Shown here: in pieces, positions 34,930 through 43,283 of the stretch
How positions within the stretch are numbered: position 1 is the stretch's first letter
Layout: each line of letters starts with the position of its first letter
From: Streptomyces sp. SM11
GTDB lineage: Bacteria > Actinomycetota > Actinomycetes > Streptomycetales > Streptomycetaceae
Assembly: GCF_002910905.1 (NCBI RefSeq)
Contig: NZ_NEUE01000073.1
Location: 1-54,854 of the forward strand
DNA: 54,854 nt
Reading direction: 5' to 3'
Translations under genes and position numbers: made by a program
Notes under the pieces: model-generated
Databases searched by the model: none
What the model was told of the DNA's origin: nothing
What the model saw: only the letters and a program-made list of their open reading frames with translations

Positions 34930-35096
34930 TACGCCCCGGTTTGCTCGCGACCAGGAAGAACTGTGGCTTCCACAGCCGTCCGGTCCGTGAAATTCTGCGT
35001 CCGCGCCGCGCACACCAGGGTTACCCAAAAGTACGATGGCGGTACGGCGCAGCGTGCACGGATCGGCTGTGCTGGAACACATATTTGGGAGGCGGC

Positions 35097-35738
35097 GTGA
35101 CAGCCATCGAGCAGACAGAGGCGGCGCGCCCGCGGGGCACACGGCTGCCCCGCCGCGCCCGACGCAATCAGCTGCTGGGCGCCGCACAGGAGGTCTTCGT
35201 CGCACAGGGCTACCACTCCGCCGCGATGGACGACATCGCCGAGCGGGCCGGAGTCAGCAAGCCGGTGCTCTACCAGCACTTCCCCGGAAAGCTGGAGCTC
35301 TACCTGGCCCTTCTCGACCAGCACTGCGAGTCGCTGCTCCAGGCCGTACGCACGGCGCTGGCCTCGACGACGGACAACAAGCTGCGCGTCGAGGCGACCA
35401 TGGACGCCTACTTCGCGTACGTGGAGGACGAGGGCGGCGCCTTCCGGCTGGTCTTCGAATCCGACCTGACCAACGAGCCCGCCGTACGCGAGCGGGTCGA
35501 CCGGGTGTCCCTCCAGTGCGCCGAGGCCATCTCCGACGTGATCGCCGGGGACACGGGCCTGTCCAAGGACGAGTCCATGCTGCTGGCGGTGGGGCTGGGC
35601 GGCGTCTCCCAGGTGGTGGCGCGCTACTGGCTCTCCAGCCGGTCCGCCATCCCCCGCGACACCGCTGTGTCGCTCCTCACCTCGCTGGCCTGGCGGGGCA
35701 TCGCGGGCTTCCCGCTGCACGGCGTCGAGCAGCACTGA
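35097..35738 (+). CDS. TetR-family transcriptional regulator
   Basis: 213 aa from the GTG at 35097 behind GGGAGGCGGC. The helix-turn-helix is clear (RRARRNQLLGAAQEVFVAQG then AMDDIAERAGVSKPVLYQHF), with a ligand domain containing LRVEATMDAYFAYVEDEGG. It corresponds in context to the TetR next to DUF3107 and moeB in mycobacteria. Ligand and targets are unknown. The 167-bp upstream gap contains TACGAT (35032-35037) as a possible -10 but no obvious palindromic operator. Confidence 0.93.
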   Translation: MTAIEQTEAARPRGTRLPRRARRNQLLGAAQEVFVAQGYHSAAMDDIAERAGVSKPVLYQHFPGKLELYLALLDQHCESLLQAVRTALASTTDNKLRVEATMDAYFAYVEDEGGAFRLVFESDLTNEPAVRERVDRVSLQCAEAISDVIAGDTGLSKDESMLLAVGLGGVSQVVARYWLSSRSAIPRDTAVSLLTSLAWRGIAGFPLHGVEQH

Positions 35739-35794
35739 GCCCTCCGTGACGGGACGTATGACGCCGTGTTCGCTGCGGGCGTTGCCGGTCGGGC

Positions 35795-35822
35795 CTGACC
35801 GCCGCTCCCGCCGGGCTAATGT
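35795..35822 (+). promoter_or_regulatory. candidate promoter of DUF3107
   Basis: CTGACC (35795-35800) and TAATGT (35817-35822) are spaced by 16 bp, resembling a vegetative promoter, 55 bp before the DUF3107 start. Suggests DUF3107 can be transcribed apart from tetR. Confidence 0.5.
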
Positions 35823-35877
35823 GGCTGCGTACGGCGCGGTTCGCCGCGCAAGGACTGACCGTCGGAGGGACATAGCC

Positions 35878-36105
35878 GTGGAGGTCAAGATCGGGGTGCA
35901 GCACACGCCCCGCGAGATCGTTCTGGAGAGCGGGCTTTCCGCCGAGGACGTCGAGAGCGCGGTCGCCGCGGCACTGGGCGGCAAGGCGGAGCTGCTCAGC
36001 CTCACGGACGAGAAGGGCCGCAAGGTCCTGGTACCGGCCGACCGGATCGCGTATGTGGAGATCGGTGAGCCGACCACCCGGCGGGTGGGGTTCGGGACGC
36101 TGTAG
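35878..36105 (+). CDS. DUF3107 conserved actinobacterial protein
   Basis: 75 aa from GTG 35878 behind GGAGGGAC. Sequence EVKIGVQHTPREIVLES, then LSLTDEKGRKVLVPADRIAYVEIGE, matches DUF3107 (mycobacterial TB9.4-like, Rv3208A). Function unknown; the short beta-rich domain is highly conserved in actinobacteria. Followed by a nested hairpin terminator. Confidence 0.92.
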   Translation: MEVKIGVQHTPREIVLESGLSAEDVESAVAAALGGKAELLSLTDEKGRKVLVPADRIAYVEIGEPTTRRVGFGTL

Positions 36106-36125
36106 TCCACCGGACGCGTTGATCA

Positions 36126-36167
36126 CAGGAGCGGCTCGGCGGGGTTTTCCCCGCGGGGCCGCTCCTG
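36126..36167. terminator. nested hairpin terminator after DUF3107
   Basis: An outer 10-bp stem (36126-36135 with 36158-36167) encloses an inner GCGGGG-TTTT-CCCCGC hairpin (36139-36154), 20 bp after the DUF3107 stop. Confidence 0.75.
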
Positions 36168-36202
36168 CGTCGTGCGCGGGGCGGGGCCCCTCGCGGGTGC
36201 GC

Positions 36203-36277
36203 CGCCGGGTCGGCCCGTACGAGGTCGGCGCCGGGTAAGCCCCGTACGAGGTCGCCGCCGGGTCCCGAACGGGTCGG
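36203..36277. repeat. GC-rich tandem repeat, about 27-bp unit
   Basis: Units beginning CGCCGGGT at 36203, 36229 and 36256; the first two share CCCGTACGAGGTCG and the third is shorter and diverged. Located in the 266-bp gap between DUF3107 and the small membrane protein; no gene seen there. Confidence 0.65.
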
Positions 36278-36371
36278 AACGGGCCGCTGGAGGGTTGCTC
36301 TCCACAGGCGAGGGGTAGTACCGCCTACGACCGATTTGCCCGCCCCGCACACTCCCGCGAGGTGATCCTCT

Positions 36372-36644
36372 GTGATCTGGGAATCCTTCGGCGCCGCCGT
36401 GCTCGGACTCGCCCTGTCCTGGGCGGCGGTCTGGTCCCTGGCCGACCGCCTGCCGTCCGGCCGTGCGGTTTATCTCACCGGTGCGCCGGCCACCCTGTTC
36501 GGCGCGTATCTGACGCATGCCGCGCTGGGCCCCGGCCATGTCCTGGCGACGCTGATCGGAGCCGTGTCCGTCGGGGCGGTGACGCTGTCGCTCCTGATCC
36601 GCCCACGCGGCCGCCGTCTCGCCCGGTCGGCGGCCGCCCAGTAG
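36372..36644 (+). CDS. small three-helix membrane protein
   Basis: 90 aa from the GTG at 36372, with GAGGTGATC upstream. Three hydrophobic helices (about 5-25, 36-52, 58-77) and a basic tail RPRGRRLARS, suggesting a cytosolic C-terminus. No named family. Convergent with the ferritin-like gene, 25 bp away. Confidence 0.7.
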   Translation: MIWESFGAAVLGLALSWAAVWSLADRLPSGRAVYLTGAPATLFGAYLTHAALGPGHVLATLIGAVSVGAVTLSLLIRPRGRRLARSAAAQ

Positions 36645-36669
36645 CGCGGCGGCACGCGGCGGCGAGGTG

Positions 36670-37416
36670 TTACGCGGCCAGCCCCAGGGCGGCCATCCGC
36701 TTGGTGTGGGCCTCGGTGATCCGGGAGAACATCCGGCCCACCTCGGCCAGGTCGAAGCCGTCCGCGACGCCGCCCACCAGCATCGTCGAGAGGGCGTCGC
36801 GGTCGGCGACCACCCGCTGGGCCTGCGACAGCGCCTCGCCCATCAGCCGGCGCGCCCACAGCGCGAGCCGCCCGCCGAGCCGCGGGTCGGCCTCGATCGC
36901 GGCGCGCACCTTTCCCACGGCGAAGTTCCCGTGGCCCGTGTCGTCGAGCACGGACAGGACCAGGGACCGGGTGTCGGTGTCCAGCCGGGCCGCGACCTCG
37001 CGGTAGAAGTCGCTCGCGATCGAGTCGCCGACGTACGCCTTGACCAGGCCCTCCAGCCAGTCGGACGGCGCCGTCTGGCGGTGGAAGTCGTCGAGCGCCT
37101 TGGCGAACGGCTCCATCGCGGCGGTCGGGTCCTCGTCCACGGCGGTGAGCCGCCGGTTCAGCTGCTCGAAGTGGTGGAACTCGGCGGCGGCCATCTTCGC
37201 CAGCTCCGCCTTGTCCCCGAGTGTCGGCGCGAGCTTCGCGTCCTCGGCCAGCCGCTCGAAGGCCGCCAGCTCTCCGTAGGCGAGGGCGCCGAGCAGGTCC
37301 ACGACCGCGGCGCGGTACTGCGGGTCGGCGGCCGCGGTGGCCCAGTCCTGGGCGGCGATCCCAGTGGCTCCGGAAGCTTCGGCGGGGGTCTCAGTGGCGT
37401 GGTCAGGCGTCTCCAT
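36670..37416 (-). CDS. ferritin-like fold protein (MiaE-like)
   Basis: 248 aa from the ATG at 37416; an upstream in-frame ATG exists but homology starts near residue 20. Four-helix-bundle pattern with carboxylates and histidines at metal-ligand spacing: LLGALAYGELAAFERLAEDA, EFHHFEQLNRRL, AYVGDSIASDFYREVA, VLDDTGHGNFAVGKV. Resembles the di-iron tRNA hydroxylase-like family often called ferritin-like fold-containing. It occupies the place of Rv3210c next to the DEAD-box gene in mycobacteria. Substrate unknown. Confidence 0.85.
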   Translation of the reverse strand: METPDHATETPAEASGATGIAAQDWATAAADPQYRAAVVDLLGALAYGELAAFERLAEDAKLAPTLGDKAELAKMAAAEFHHFEQLNRRLTAVDEDPTAAMEPFAKALDDFHRQTAPSDWLEGLVKAYVGDSIASDFYREVAARLDTDTRSLVLSVLDDTGHGNFAVGKVRAAIEADPRLGGRLALWARRLMGEALSQAQRVVADRDALSTMLVGGVADGFDLAEVGRMFSRITEAHTKRMAALGLAA

Positions 37417-37800
37417 GAACGGAACGATAGCCCGCTCCGCACAGGGCGGAAGGGCCTGGTCAGCCCGGGGCCTCATACCGTTCCGACGAATTCGTCCAAC
37501 ACACATGCGCGAATCCGGGGTACAGTGGTAATGCGTCTACTGAGCACTGTGCTGTGCCAAAGGCGCGACTTTGAATGAGGATGCCCGGTCGGTGGCCCGA
37601 TCGGCTCCGACCCGACAGCCCTCCACGCGGTGCGTGCGACACGTACGACCGCCGCTGAGGGGCCCCCTCAGCGGCACGAGCGCTCGAGCGACGGCAGTGG
37701 TCCCGCGCCACCCGGCCCATCCACGGCCGGATGACCAACCCCGGCACGGTACGACCCCCAGCGTTCGCCTCGGACCGCGTCTCACAGAAGAGGCAGCACC
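37417..37800 (+). other. 384-bp divergent region: promoter and structured leader of the DEAD-box gene
   Basis: No protein gene seen. TACAGT (37521-37526) is a plausible -10 for the helicase, giving a leader of about 270 nt. The leader contains a near-perfect palindrome CCGCTGAGGGG-C-CCCCTCAGCGG (37652-37674) and several shorter stems. Long leaders are common on cold-induced RNA helicases. Confidence 0.5.
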
Positions 37801-40035
37801 CTGACTACGTTCCGCGACCTCGGCATTCTTTCCGAGACGGCCGAAGCCCTTGAGGCAGTCGGCATCATGTCCCCCTTCCCCATCCAGGAGCTGACGCTCC
37901 CCGTAGCCCTCTCCGGCTCCGACGTCATCGGCCAGGCCAAGACCGGCACCGGCAAGACGCTCGGCTTCGGTCTTCCGCTCCTGGAGCGCGTGACCGTCCC
38001 CGCCGACGTCGAGGCGGGCCGCGCCACGCCCGAGCAGCTGACCGACGCGCCGCAGGCGCTCGTCGTCGTCCCCACCCGCGAGCTGTGCCAGCAGGTCACC
38101 AACGACCTGCTCACGGCCGGCAAGGTCCGTAACGTCCGCGTTCTCGCGATCTACGGCGGCCGGGCGTACGAGCCCCAGGTCGAGGCACTCAAGAAGGGCG
38201 TCGACGTGATCGTCGGCACCCCGGGCCGTCTCCTGGACCTGGCGGGCCAGCGCAAGCTCGACCTCTCCCACATCCGCGGACTCGTCCTCGACGAGGCCGA
38301 CGAGATGCTGGACCTGGGCTTCCTGCCCGACGTCGAGCGCATCATCACGATGCTGCCGCCCAAGCGTCAGACGATGCTGTTCTCGGCCACCATGCCCGGT
38401 GCCGTCATCAGCCTCGCGCGCCGCTACATGTCGCAGCCGACGCACATCAACGCCACGTCGCCCGACGACGAGGGCACGACCGTCAAGAACACGGTCCAGC
38501 ACGTCTACCGCGCGCACAACATGGACAAGCCGGAGATGCTCTCCCGCATCCTCCAGGCCGACGGCCGCGGGCTCGCCATGATCTTCTGCCGGACCAAGCG
38601 CACGGCCGCCGACATCGCCGAGCAGCTGGAGAAGCGCGGCTTCGCCTCCGGCGCCGTCCACGGCGACCTCGGCCAGGGCGCCCGCGAGCAGGCGCTGCGC
38701 GCCTTCCGCAACGGCAAGGTCGACGTCCTGGTCTGCACCGACGTCGCCGCGCGCGGTATCGATGTCGAGGGTGTGACCCACGTCGTCAACTACCAGTCGC
38801 CGGAGGACGAGAAGACCTACCTCCACCGCATCGGCCGCACCGGCCGCGCGGGCGCCAAGGGCATCGCGATCACGCTGGTCGACTGGGACGACATCCCGCG
38901 CTGGCAGCTGATCAACAAGGCCCTGGACCTGAAGTTCCCGGACCCGCCGGAGACGTACTCCACCTCGCCGCACCTCTACGAGGAGCTCGGCATCCCGGCG
39001 GGCACCAAGGGTGTGCTGCCGCGCGCCGAGCGGACCCGTGCCGGTCTGCGCGCGGAGGAGGTCGAGGACCTCGGCGAGACCGGGGGCCGCGGCCGCAAGG
39101 CCGCCGCCCCGGCCCCGGCCCGTGAGGAGCGCGAGCCGCGCACCCGTACGCCGCGTCAGCGCCGCCGCACCCGTGGCGGGTCCGTCGCGGAGGAGGGCGC
39201 CGCGACGGTGCCCGCACCCGCCGCGGAGACCGCCCCGGTCACACCGGTCACTCCGGCAGGTGACGAGGCGTCCGACGTGCCGCGTACGCCGCGCCGTCGC
39301 CGCCGTACCCGGGTCAGCGCCCCCGAGGCCGTCACCGAGGCGGCCGTGGCGGTCGCCGAGGCCCCGGTGGTTCCCGCCCCGGTGGCCGAGGCCGCACCCG
39401 TGGCCGAGCCGGTCGCGGAGGCCGTGGCGGAGACCAAACCGCGCCGTCGTCGCAGCCGTGCCGCGGTGAAGCCGACGACCGAGGAGACGGCTTCACCCGT
39501 CGCCGCGGCTCCGGCCGAGTTCCAGACCGTGGCCGTCGCCGCGGGCGTCGCGGAGCCGGCCGCCGAGCCGAAGGCCGTCAAGCCGCGCCGCCGCACCCGG
39601 ATCGTGAAGCCGGCCGACGAGGTCGACTTCCAGATCGCCCCGGCCGCCGAGCCGGAGCCCGAGACGAAGACGCGCCGACGTCCGGCCCGCGCCACGACGA
39701 AGGCGAAGGCCGAGCCGAAGGCCGCGTCCACGTCGGCCGAGCCGAAGGCCCGGGCGACCAGGACGACGAAGTCCCGGGCGAAGACGGAGACCGCGGAGAA
39801 GGCCGCTTCGAAGGCTGCCGCGACCGAGCAGCCCGTCGTCGAGGCCCCGGCCGCCGAGGCGGAGGCCAAGCCGCGCCGCCGCCGCGCCACCCGCAGCGTC
39901 ACCTCGACCGCGGGCCAGGAGGCCGCCGTGGTCTCCGAGGCCGAGACCGTGGTGAGTGAGGCCGCCGCCGAGACGAAGCCGCGCCGCCGCCGCGCCACCC
40001 GCCCGGCGGGCAAGGCGTCGGCGACCGAGAGCTGA
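37801..40035 (+). CDS. DEAD-box RNA helicase with arginine-island C-terminal tail (CTG start)
   Basis: 744 aa if initiated at CTG 37801, behind GAAGAGG with 7-nt spacing. The first ATG (37867) would cut off the Q-motif aromatic residue in TFRDLG, so CTG is preferred; no ATG, GTG or TTG lies in frame between them. Helicase motifs: PFPIQ, AKTGTGKT (46-53), PTRELCQQ, TPGRLLDL, DEAD (164-167), FSATMP, HRIGRTGRAG. From about residue 395 the protein becomes a low-complexity tail with at least seven Arg islands (for example KPRRRRSR, KPRRRRATR) separated by Ala/Glu/Val-rich stretches, likely RNA-binding or degradosome-type contact. RhlE/CsdA-like role in RNA unwinding. Confidence 0.9.
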   Translation: MTTFRDLGILSETAEALEAVGIMSPFPIQELTLPVALSGSDVIGQAKTGTGKTLGFGLPLLERVTVPADVEAGRATPEQLTDAPQALVVVPTRELCQQVTNDLLTAGKVRNVRVLAIYGGRAYEPQVEALKKGVDVIVGTPGRLLDLAGQRKLDLSHIRGLVLDEADEMLDLGFLPDVERIITMLPPKRQTMLFSATMPGAVISLARRYMSQPTHINATSPDDEGTTVKNTVQHVYRAHNMDKPEMLSRILQADGRGLAMIFCRTKRTAADIAEQLEKRGFASGAVHGDLGQGAREQALRAFRNGKVDVLVCTDVAARGIDVEGVTHVVNYQSPEDEKTYLHRIGRTGRAGAKGIAITLVDWDDIPRWQLINKALDLKFPDPPETYSTSPHLYEELGIPAGTKGVLPRAERTRAGLRAEEVEDLGETGGRGRKAAAPAPAREEREPRTRTPRQRRRTRGGSVAEEGAATVPAPAAETAPVTPVTPAGDEASDVPRTPRRRRRTRVSAPEAVTEAAVAVAEAPVVPAPVAEAAPVAEPVAEAVAETKPRRRRSRAAVKPTTEETASPVAAAPAEFQTVAVAAGVAEPAAEPKAVKPRRRTRIVKPADEVDFQIAPAAEPEPETKTRRRPARATTKAKAEPKAASTSAEPKARATRTTKSRAKTETAEKAASKAAATEQPVVEAPAAEAEAKPRRRRATRSVTSTAGQEAAVVSEAETVVSEAAAETKPRRRRATRPAGKASATES

Positions 40036-40061
40036 CGCTCCCGGCGACACCGCAGCACCGA

Positions 40062-40097
40062 CGGCCCCGGCCCCCGCACTCGCGGGGGCCGGGGCCG
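40062..40097. terminator. terminator after the DEAD-box helicase
   Basis: Perfect 16-bp GC stem (40062-40077 with 40082-40097) and 4-nt loop, 26 bp after the stop codon. Confidence 0.85.
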
Positions 40098-40187
40098 CTT
40101 CGCTGCCCGGTGGCGTCGGGAGCCGCCCGGTGCCGCCGGCGCCGCCCGGTGACGTCACGACAGCGGCCGTGGGGTTAGCCTCGCCGT

Positions 40188-41045
40188 ATGAGCCGCCCGC
40201 CCACCTTCACCCCGCCGCCCTGTGCCCGCGCCCGTGTCCTTGGCACCGAGCGCGGCGACTTCGCCGTCCTGGACGCCGTACCGCGTACCCCGGCACGGGC
40301 CACCGCCCTGCTGCTGCCCGGATACACCGGCAGCAAGGAGGACTTCATCGCCCTGCTGGAACCGCTGTGCGAAGCGGGCTACCGGGCGGTCGCCGTGGAC
40401 GGCCGCGGACAGTACGAATCCAACGGAACGGACCGTCAGGAAAGTTACATCCAGGGCGAGTTGGCCCGTGACGTACTGGCCCAGGCGGCGGTTCTGGGGG
40501 GCTGCGACGGAGAGCTGCACCTGCTCGGGCACTCGCTCGGCGGCCAGATCGCCCGTGCCGCCGTCCTGCTGGACGCCACCCCGTTCCGCTCGCTGACGCT
40601 GATGTCCTCGGGCCCCGCCGAGGTCGTCGCGGCCCAGCGGGACAAGGTGAAGATGCTGAGCGACGCGCTGGCCGTGCTGTCCATGGACGAGGTGTGGCAG
40701 GCGATGCGGGCACTGGACCCCCCGCAGGACGCGGACACCGGCGACGGTGCGGACCTGCGCCGCCGCTGGCTCGCCCACCACCCGGCCCAGCTGATCGCCA
40801 CCGGGGCTCAGCTGGCCGCCGAACCGGACCGGGTGGACGAGCTGGCCGCCACCGGGCTGCCCGTCCACGTCCTGTCCGGGGAGCGCGACGACGTCTGGCC
40901 GGTGGAGCTGTTCGACTCCATGGCGCGGCGTCTCGGTGCCCGCCGCACCACGATCGCCGGCGCCGAACACTCCCCCAACACCGCCCGCCCGCAGGAGACC
41001 GCGAGGGCGGTGGCCGCGTTCTGGGACGGCCTGCGGGCCGCCTGA
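40188..41045 (+). CDS. alpha/beta-fold hydrolase
   Basis: 285 aa from ATG 40188. Motifs: LLPGYTGSKEDF (oxyanion), VDGRGQYES, nucleophile Ser in LGHSLGGQIA, Asp in SGERDDVWP, His in GAEHSPN. No signal peptide; substrate unknown. TAGCCT at 40176-40181 lies 6 nt before the ATG and no Shine-Dalgarno is present, so the mRNA is probably leaderless. Convergent with the NYN gene. Confidence 0.9.
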   Translation: MSRPPTFTPPPCARARVLGTERGDFAVLDAVPRTPARATALLLPGYTGSKEDFIALLEPLCEAGYRAVAVDGRGQYESNGTDRQESYIQGELARDVLAQAAVLGGCDGELHLLGHSLGGQIARAAVLLDATPFRSLTLMSSGPAEVVAAQRDKVKMLSDALAVLSMDEVWQAMRALDPPQDADTGDGADLRRRWLAHHPAQLIATGAQLAAEPDRVDELAATGLPVHVLSGERDDVWPVELFDSMARRLGARRTTIAGAEHSPNTARPQETARAVAAFWDGLRAA

Positions 41046-41079
41046 CGCACCCCCGGCGGCCCGCCGGCTCCGCCTCCCC

Positions 41080-41991
41080 TCAGTACTGCGACTGCAGGTG
41101 CTGCCAGAAGCCGTCGCGGAGCGCCCGCCGCAGATGCGCGTGACCGCGCAGCGAGTGCTGGAGCAGCCGTTCCGCCTCCACCAGCAGGTCCTGGTCGACG
41201 GAGCCCGGCAGGTAGGGGTGTCCTGGCAGCAGGTCGGCGAGGGAATCCCGGCCCCGGGCGGCGAGCCAGGCGGCCGCGATCTGTGCACCGACGAAGCGGA
41301 CGTCCTCCCGGGAGGGGGCCGGGGTGTCGTCCTCGTACGTGGTGACGGGCCGCCGGGTGACGTAGGGGGAGCAGAAGTCGAGCTCGAAGGTGCGCTGGCT
41401 GTCGACCTCCCACAGCAGCGGTTCGGCCTGGTTGCGCCCTTCGGCGGCCTCGATGCCCCAGAGGTGCACGCGCGCCCCGTAGCCCTGGGCCGCCTCGACC
41501 GCCGAGACCAGGTCCTCGTCGCCGCCGACGAGCGCCGCGTCGCTGATGGCGCGGTGCCGGGCGAGGGATTCGAGGTCGGTGCGGATGAGCGAGTCGACCC
41601 CCTTCTGCTGGTTGTTGGCGTTGAGGTTGCCGAGCCGTACCTTGACGTCGGGGAGTTCGGCGATGGCCTGCTGCTCGGTGGTGTGGATGCGGCGCCGGGC
41701 CCCGTCGTACCAGTAGACGCGCAGCAGCCTGCTGTCCGCGAAGATCGTGCGGGCCTTGTCGATGAAGGCCTCGATCAGCCCTTCGGCGTCGAGGTCGAAG
41801 GAGCGCCGGTCCTCGGTGCCGGTGACGAGCAGTCCGGCCGCGGCGTACACATAGCCGGCGTCGACGAAGATGGCGTGCGTCGACGGGGTCTTGGAGACCT
41901 CGATGAGCATGCGCTGGAGCAGCTCGTTGGTGCGGTCCAGGCGGGCGGCGAGGCCGGCTCCGCCGATGGTCCGTGAGTCCGCCTCGCTCAT
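41080..41991 (-). CDS. NYN-domain ribonuclease-like protein
   Basis: 303 aa from ATG 41991 behind GAGGTCCGC. PIN-like NYN fold with acidic catalytic residues: FVDAGYVYAAAG, KGVDSLIRTDL, ALVGGDEDLVSAVE, then a C-terminal helical region (AAAWLAARGRDSLADLLPGHP). NYN proteins are predicted metal-dependent RNases; targets in Streptomyces are unknown. Divergent from the 50-aa gene. Confidence 0.88.
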   Translation of the reverse strand: MSEADSRTIGGAGLAARLDRTNELLQRMLIEVSKTPSTHAIFVDAGYVYAAAGLLVTGTEDRRSFDLDAEGLIEAFIDKARTIFADSRLLRVYWYDGARRRIHTTEQQAIAELPDVKVRLGNLNANNQQKGVDSLIRTDLESLARHRAISDAALVGGDEDLVSAVEAAQGYGARVHLWGIEAAEGRNQAEPLLWEVDSQRTFELDFCSPYVTRRPVTTYEDDTPAPSREDVRFVGAQIAAAWLAARGRDSLADLLPGHPYLPGSVDQDLLVEAERLLQHSLRGHAHLRRALRDGFWQHLQSQY

Positions 41992-42033
41992 GCGGACCTC
42001 ATGGTCTGTGGTGGTGTGGCTACCGACGGATAC

Positions 42034-42061
42034 TTAGACATCCAAAAAATTTCCTTAGCGT
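42034..42061 (+). promoter_or_regulatory. candidate promoter for the 50-aa gene
   Basis: TTAGAC (42034-42039) and TAGCGT (42056-42061) are spaced by 16 bp within an unusually AT-rich patch (CCAAAAAATTTCC). Predicted start near 42068 gives a leader of about 130 nt. Confidence 0.55.
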
Positions 42062-42100
42062 AGGGAATGTTTGTAGGGGGCAAGCCGTTGTCACCCATGT

Positions 42101-42155
42101 GGAACGCGAGGGAAGCCTCGCGTTCCCAGTCTTGCCGGTGGGAGGCCCCACCGGC
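42101..42155 (+). ncRNA. structured leader with two perfect hairpins upstream of the 50-aa gene
   Basis: Hairpin 1: 11-bp perfect stem 42101-42111/42116-42126 with GAAG loop. Hairpin 2: 9-bp perfect stem 42134-42142/42147-42155. They are separated by 7 nt and lie between the promoter and the ribosome site of the small gene. No known riboswitch class is recognised. Confidence 0.5.
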
Positions 42156-42198
42156 GCCAGTAGTTCTCCAGCAGGAGGATCAGACGAAGGGAAGCCCT

Positions 42199-42351
42199 GT
42201 GCGCTTCGAGATCATGCGACTCGACGATGTCGACGGTACCGCCGTGGACAGCACCGTCGTGGACGCCGCCTCCGTCAACCGGATCGTGCGGCAGGCCGCA
42301 GCCGTGGGCCAGCGCATCTACATCCGGCCGGCCGACAGCTCGGCTTCGTAA
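42199..42351 (+). CDS. 50-aa conserved Streptomyces small protein
   Basis: From GTG 42199 behind GAAGGGAAG. Sequence starts VRFEIMRLDDVDGTAVD and continues VNRIVRQAAAVGQRIYIRP, with a predicted beta-beta-alpha-beta alternation. No function recognised. Monocistronic between the structured leader and a strong terminator. Confidence 0.75.
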   Translation: MRFEIMRLDDVDGTAVDSTVVDAASVNRIVRQAAAVGQRIYIRPADSSAS

Positions 42352-42415
42352 CGCTCATGGGTTCATGACGCCTGACGAGGCCCCGCGCCTCATCGCATTG
42401 CGCCGCTAAAGACGA

Positions 42416-42450
42416 AGCGCCCCCGCACGGAACGTCCGTGCGGGGGCGCT
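42416..42450. terminator. bidirectional terminator between the 50-aa gene and marC
   Basis: Perfect 16-bp stem (42416-42431 with 42435-42450) and 3-nt loop between convergent genes. Confidence 0.85.
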
Positions 42451-42468
42451 GTGGTGCGTGGGGGAGGT

Positions 42469-43074
42469 TCAGGAGTTCTGGATGACCTGGGTGACGCCGT
42501 TGATGATCTGCTGGACGGCGATGGCGGAGAGCATCATGCCGGCGAGCCGGGTCACCAGCACCACGCCGCCGTCCTTGATCACACGGATGATGACCAGCGA
42601 GTAGCGCATGGCCAGCCAGAGCACCACGTGCATGGCGACGATCGCGGACCACACCGAGAGCTGGCCGCCGAGACCGTCGGCGTGCTGGACCGCGAGGATG
42701 ACCGAGACGATCGCGCCGGGCCCGGCCAGCAGCGGCATGCCCAGCGGTACGAGCGCCACGTTGACGTCCTTGGTCTGCGTCGGCTCGTCCGTCTTGCCGG
42801 TCAGCAGGTCGAGCGCGATGAGCAGCAGCAGGAGCCCGCCCGCGATCATCAGCGCGGGCACGGAGACATGCAGATAGTCGAGGATCTGCTGACCGAGCAG
42901 ACCGAAGACGGCGATCACGCCGAACGCGACCGTGACCGCCTGGAGCGCCATCTTGCGCTGCACCTTGGCGGGGCGGCCCGCGGTGAGGGCGAGGAAGATC
43001 GGCGTGATCCCGGGCGGGTCCATGATCACAAATAGGGTGAGAAAAAGGGATCCGAAGACAGCGACGTCGAACAC
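42469..43074 (-). CDS. MarC-family integral membrane protein
   Basis: 201 aa from GTG 43074 with AAGG upstream. Six hydrophobic helices with the family landmarks FVIMDPPGITPIFLALT, MIAGGLLLLLIALDLL and VPLGMPLLAGPGAI. MarC/YhcE proteins are small polytopic membrane proteins of unresolved transport function (not multidrug efflux despite the name). The frame is open upstream but that part is Arg/Pro-rich and not conserved. Confidence 0.9.
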   Translation of the reverse strand: MFDVAVFGSLFLTLFVIMDPPGITPIFLALTAGRPAKVQRKMALQAVTVAFGVIAVFGLLGQQILDYLHVSVPALMIAGGLLLLLIALDLLTGKTDEPTQTKDVNVALVPLGMPLLAGPGAIVSVILAVQHADGLGGQLSVWSAIVAMHVVLWLAMRYSLVIIRVIKDGGVVLVTRLAGMMLSAIAVQQIINGVTQVIQNS

Positions 43075-43225
43075 AGTGAGCCTTGCGAGAGAAGAGCGGG
43101 CGGTACGGAGGGTGCGCGGGGCCCGGACAGCGGCCGTCGGGGTGCTGGGCACACGGCGGTACGCACAGGGGCGCGCGGGGAGTGAGAACGTGGTGCGGCG
43201 AAGAAGTGAGGCGCTGGGGGGGCCT

Positions 43226-43274
43226 GACACTTCCGCGTGGATCAGCGGGCGTCGCCCGCCCGCGTGGAAGTGTC
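43226..43274 (-). terminator. hairpin between PHP and marC genes
   Basis: GACACTTCC (43226-43234) pairs with GGAAGTGTC (43266-43274), enclosing an inner GCGGGC/GCCCGC hairpin (43245-43259). It lies 10 bp downstream of the PHP stop, and 150 bp before marC. Confidence 0.65.
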
Positions 43275-43283
43275 GGACACCCC

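Noticed and set aside
42101..42155. 6C-type actinobacterial RNA
   Set aside because: Has two hairpins, but the loops lack the runs of six or more C that define it.
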